Assembly (NCBI GenBank): GCA_021324155.1
Contig: JAJPJQ010000007.1
Coordinates: forward strand, 37,937 to 101,936
Source of the DNA: Pseudomonadota bacterium
GTDB taxonomy: Bacteria > Desulfobacterota > Binatia > UBA9968
DNA: 64,000 nucleotides
Direction of reading: 5' to 3'
Shown: positions 63,265 to 64,000 of the stretch, one piece after another
Layout of the letters: each line of letters opens with the position of its first letter
Numbering within the stretch: position 1 is the stretch's first letter
The notes under the pieces: generated by a model
What the model saw: only the letters and a program-made list of their open reading frames with translations
What the model was told of the DNA's origin: nothing
The model's database searches: none
Made by a program: the position numbers and the translations under genes

Positions 63265-63515
63265 ACAATTTTGTTTAGTGGACGATTCTCACACCGGTGA
63301 GCCGCTAGTCCCGCTTAAAAACTGTTTGATGAGCAATTCCTTCGCGTCTTCGAGCCGCCACTTGCGCGTGTCGAACAAACACTCGGCGCGCTTCTCCGCA
63401 CCGCCGGGGCACGGGAGAACGGCGTCGAGCCGCCGGAGATGATCCTCGACGTCGAGGCTCGGATCGGCGGTCTGCATGACGCGTCTCGCCTCGCCGGCGA
63501 GCTTCACATGCTTCG
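63207..63515 (-). repeat. About 300-bp imperfect direct repeat, copy 2
   Basis: Partner of 62233-62530, same orientation, roughly 80% alike by eye, covering promoter D and most of gene Y. Confidence 0.8.
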
Positions 63516-63558
63516 GCTTTGCGAAGCGGATGTTGGCACGGATGTAGAGCTCGGTCAT
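63289..63558 (-). CDS. Gene Y, small phage-associated protein
   Basis: 89 residues from ATG 63558, with GGAGGCC upstream. MTELYIRANIRFAKPKHVKL then DHLRRLDAVLPC and CLFDTRKWRLEDAKELLIKQ. Helical, with two Cys. Two bases after the TAA of the upstream gene X copy, so they form an operon. A truncated second copy lies at 62319. Unknown function; position before the capsid gene suggests a head-morphogenesis factor. Confidence 0.6.
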   Translation of the reverse strand: MTELYIRANIRFAKPKHVKLAGEARRVMQTADPSLDVEDHLRRLDAVLPCPGGAEKRAECLFDTRKWRLEDAKELLIKQFLSGTSGSPV

Positions 63559-63560
63559 GA

Positions 63561-64000
63561 TTAGGCCTCCAACGGGTTTGGGAAGTAGTCGCGATAGGAG
63601 TGGTCTAAACTCGCGATTGAAGCTGAAGATGTCGAGGTCGCTCGGGATGTTCTCGATCAACCGGTCGGCATCGTCTTTGTGCAGAAGTCCGACGTCGCCG
63701 GAGAGCTTAAGCCGGCCGATTAAGGCGGTCACATACCGCTCGCGGTCCTGGTCCGCTGGCGGCGTCGGCTATCTTGCCGAGGTAATACATCCGGTCCTGA
63801 TCGAGCTCGGCGAGGTGATGATCGATGAAGAGCTTCGTGTAGGTTTCTAAAGCGCGGCTCTTCGCGGTGTCGCACTCGGCCCACAGGACGTCGCGTAGCT
63901 GCTCGCGAATGCGGTAGGGAGCTTCGGAAACAACAAAGTTGTCGTCCTCTTCGGCGCGGCGGTCGAACTGGCGGTAAAAGTCCCTCGGATGGAGGTTCTC
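63561..64000 (-). pseudogene. Gene X copy, frameshifted and cut by window edge
   Basis: Visible part ENLHPRDFYRQFDRRAEEDD then VSEAPYRIREQLRDVLWAEC, ETYTKLFIDHHLAELDQDRM and YVTALIGRLKLSGDVGLLHK, DLDIFSFNREF, closely matching the 3887-4340 segment. One extra base near 63756 and another break near 63600 disturb the frame; without them it ends DHSYRDYFPNPLEA and TAA at 63561. The sequence continues beyond the window, so I cannot tell whether the intact parent gene exists. Confidence 0.6.

Overview
ORGANISM. A GC-rich bacterial chromosome segment from a Gram-negative, hopanoid-producing lineage. The order prs, tRNA-Gln, spoVG, ispE, the hpn genes, many orphan ABC substrate-binding proteins, and at least two genes that read UGA as selenocysteine suit an uncultivated Deltaproteobacteria-like group such as Binatia (Desulfobacterota_B) or Rokubacteria (Methylomirabilota). 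This placement is inference; there is no 16S gene in the window. LAYOUT. 1-3.1 kb: housekeeping genes on the minus strand, with an extra gene carrying a copy of the ispE 5' end inserted ahead of ispE. 3.1-7.1 kb: repeats, a repeated phage-type promoter and a run of frameshifted genes, the first related to a phage-associated gene at the right end of the window. 7.2-13.1 kb: an AhpD-like selenoprotein with a SECIS-like hairpin, a lipoprotein, an orphan histidine kinase, an inositol monophosphatase, a GspG-domain protein and a GFA-TetR operon with its operator. 13.1-14.4 kb: a decayed terminase small subunit and a frameshifted secreted protein. 14.6-25.4 kb: catabolic-type genes (amidohydrolase, SDR, OsmC-like, LLM flavoprotein, bicupin, MetE-like), four orphan substrate-binding proteins and tRNA-Arg. 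25.5-31.3 kb: a selenocysteine formate dehydrogenase operon. 31.5-42.9 kb: hopanoid genes (hpnH, hpnA, hpnB, hpnG, squalene-hopene cyclase, squalene synthase, prenyl synthase) with a few unrelated genes. 44.6 kb to the end: a T7-like (podovirus-type) prophage on the minus strand running from capsid (62 kb) through tail tube, nozzle and fibre to lysis genes (45 kb). Its head and terminase genes mostly lie beyond the window. HOW THE PARTS RELATE. The two UGA codons are each followed, with the same 18-nt spacing, by a hairpin whose loop begins AG, so they support each other. The hopanoid genes cover precursor condensation, cyclisation and side-chain attachment. The prophage has two odd traits: several late-operon proteins start with Sec-type signal peptides, and the late region is interrupted by glycosyltransferases (a TMTC-like TPR enzyme, a polyprenol-phosphate-type GT2 and a GT39-like enzyme) plus a methyltransferase. 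This suggests phage-encoded surface or export-linked glycosylation. The window also holds several scattered prophage remnants that share one promoter family. Many broken frames need only one base to be restored, so part of the apparent decay could be assembly error.
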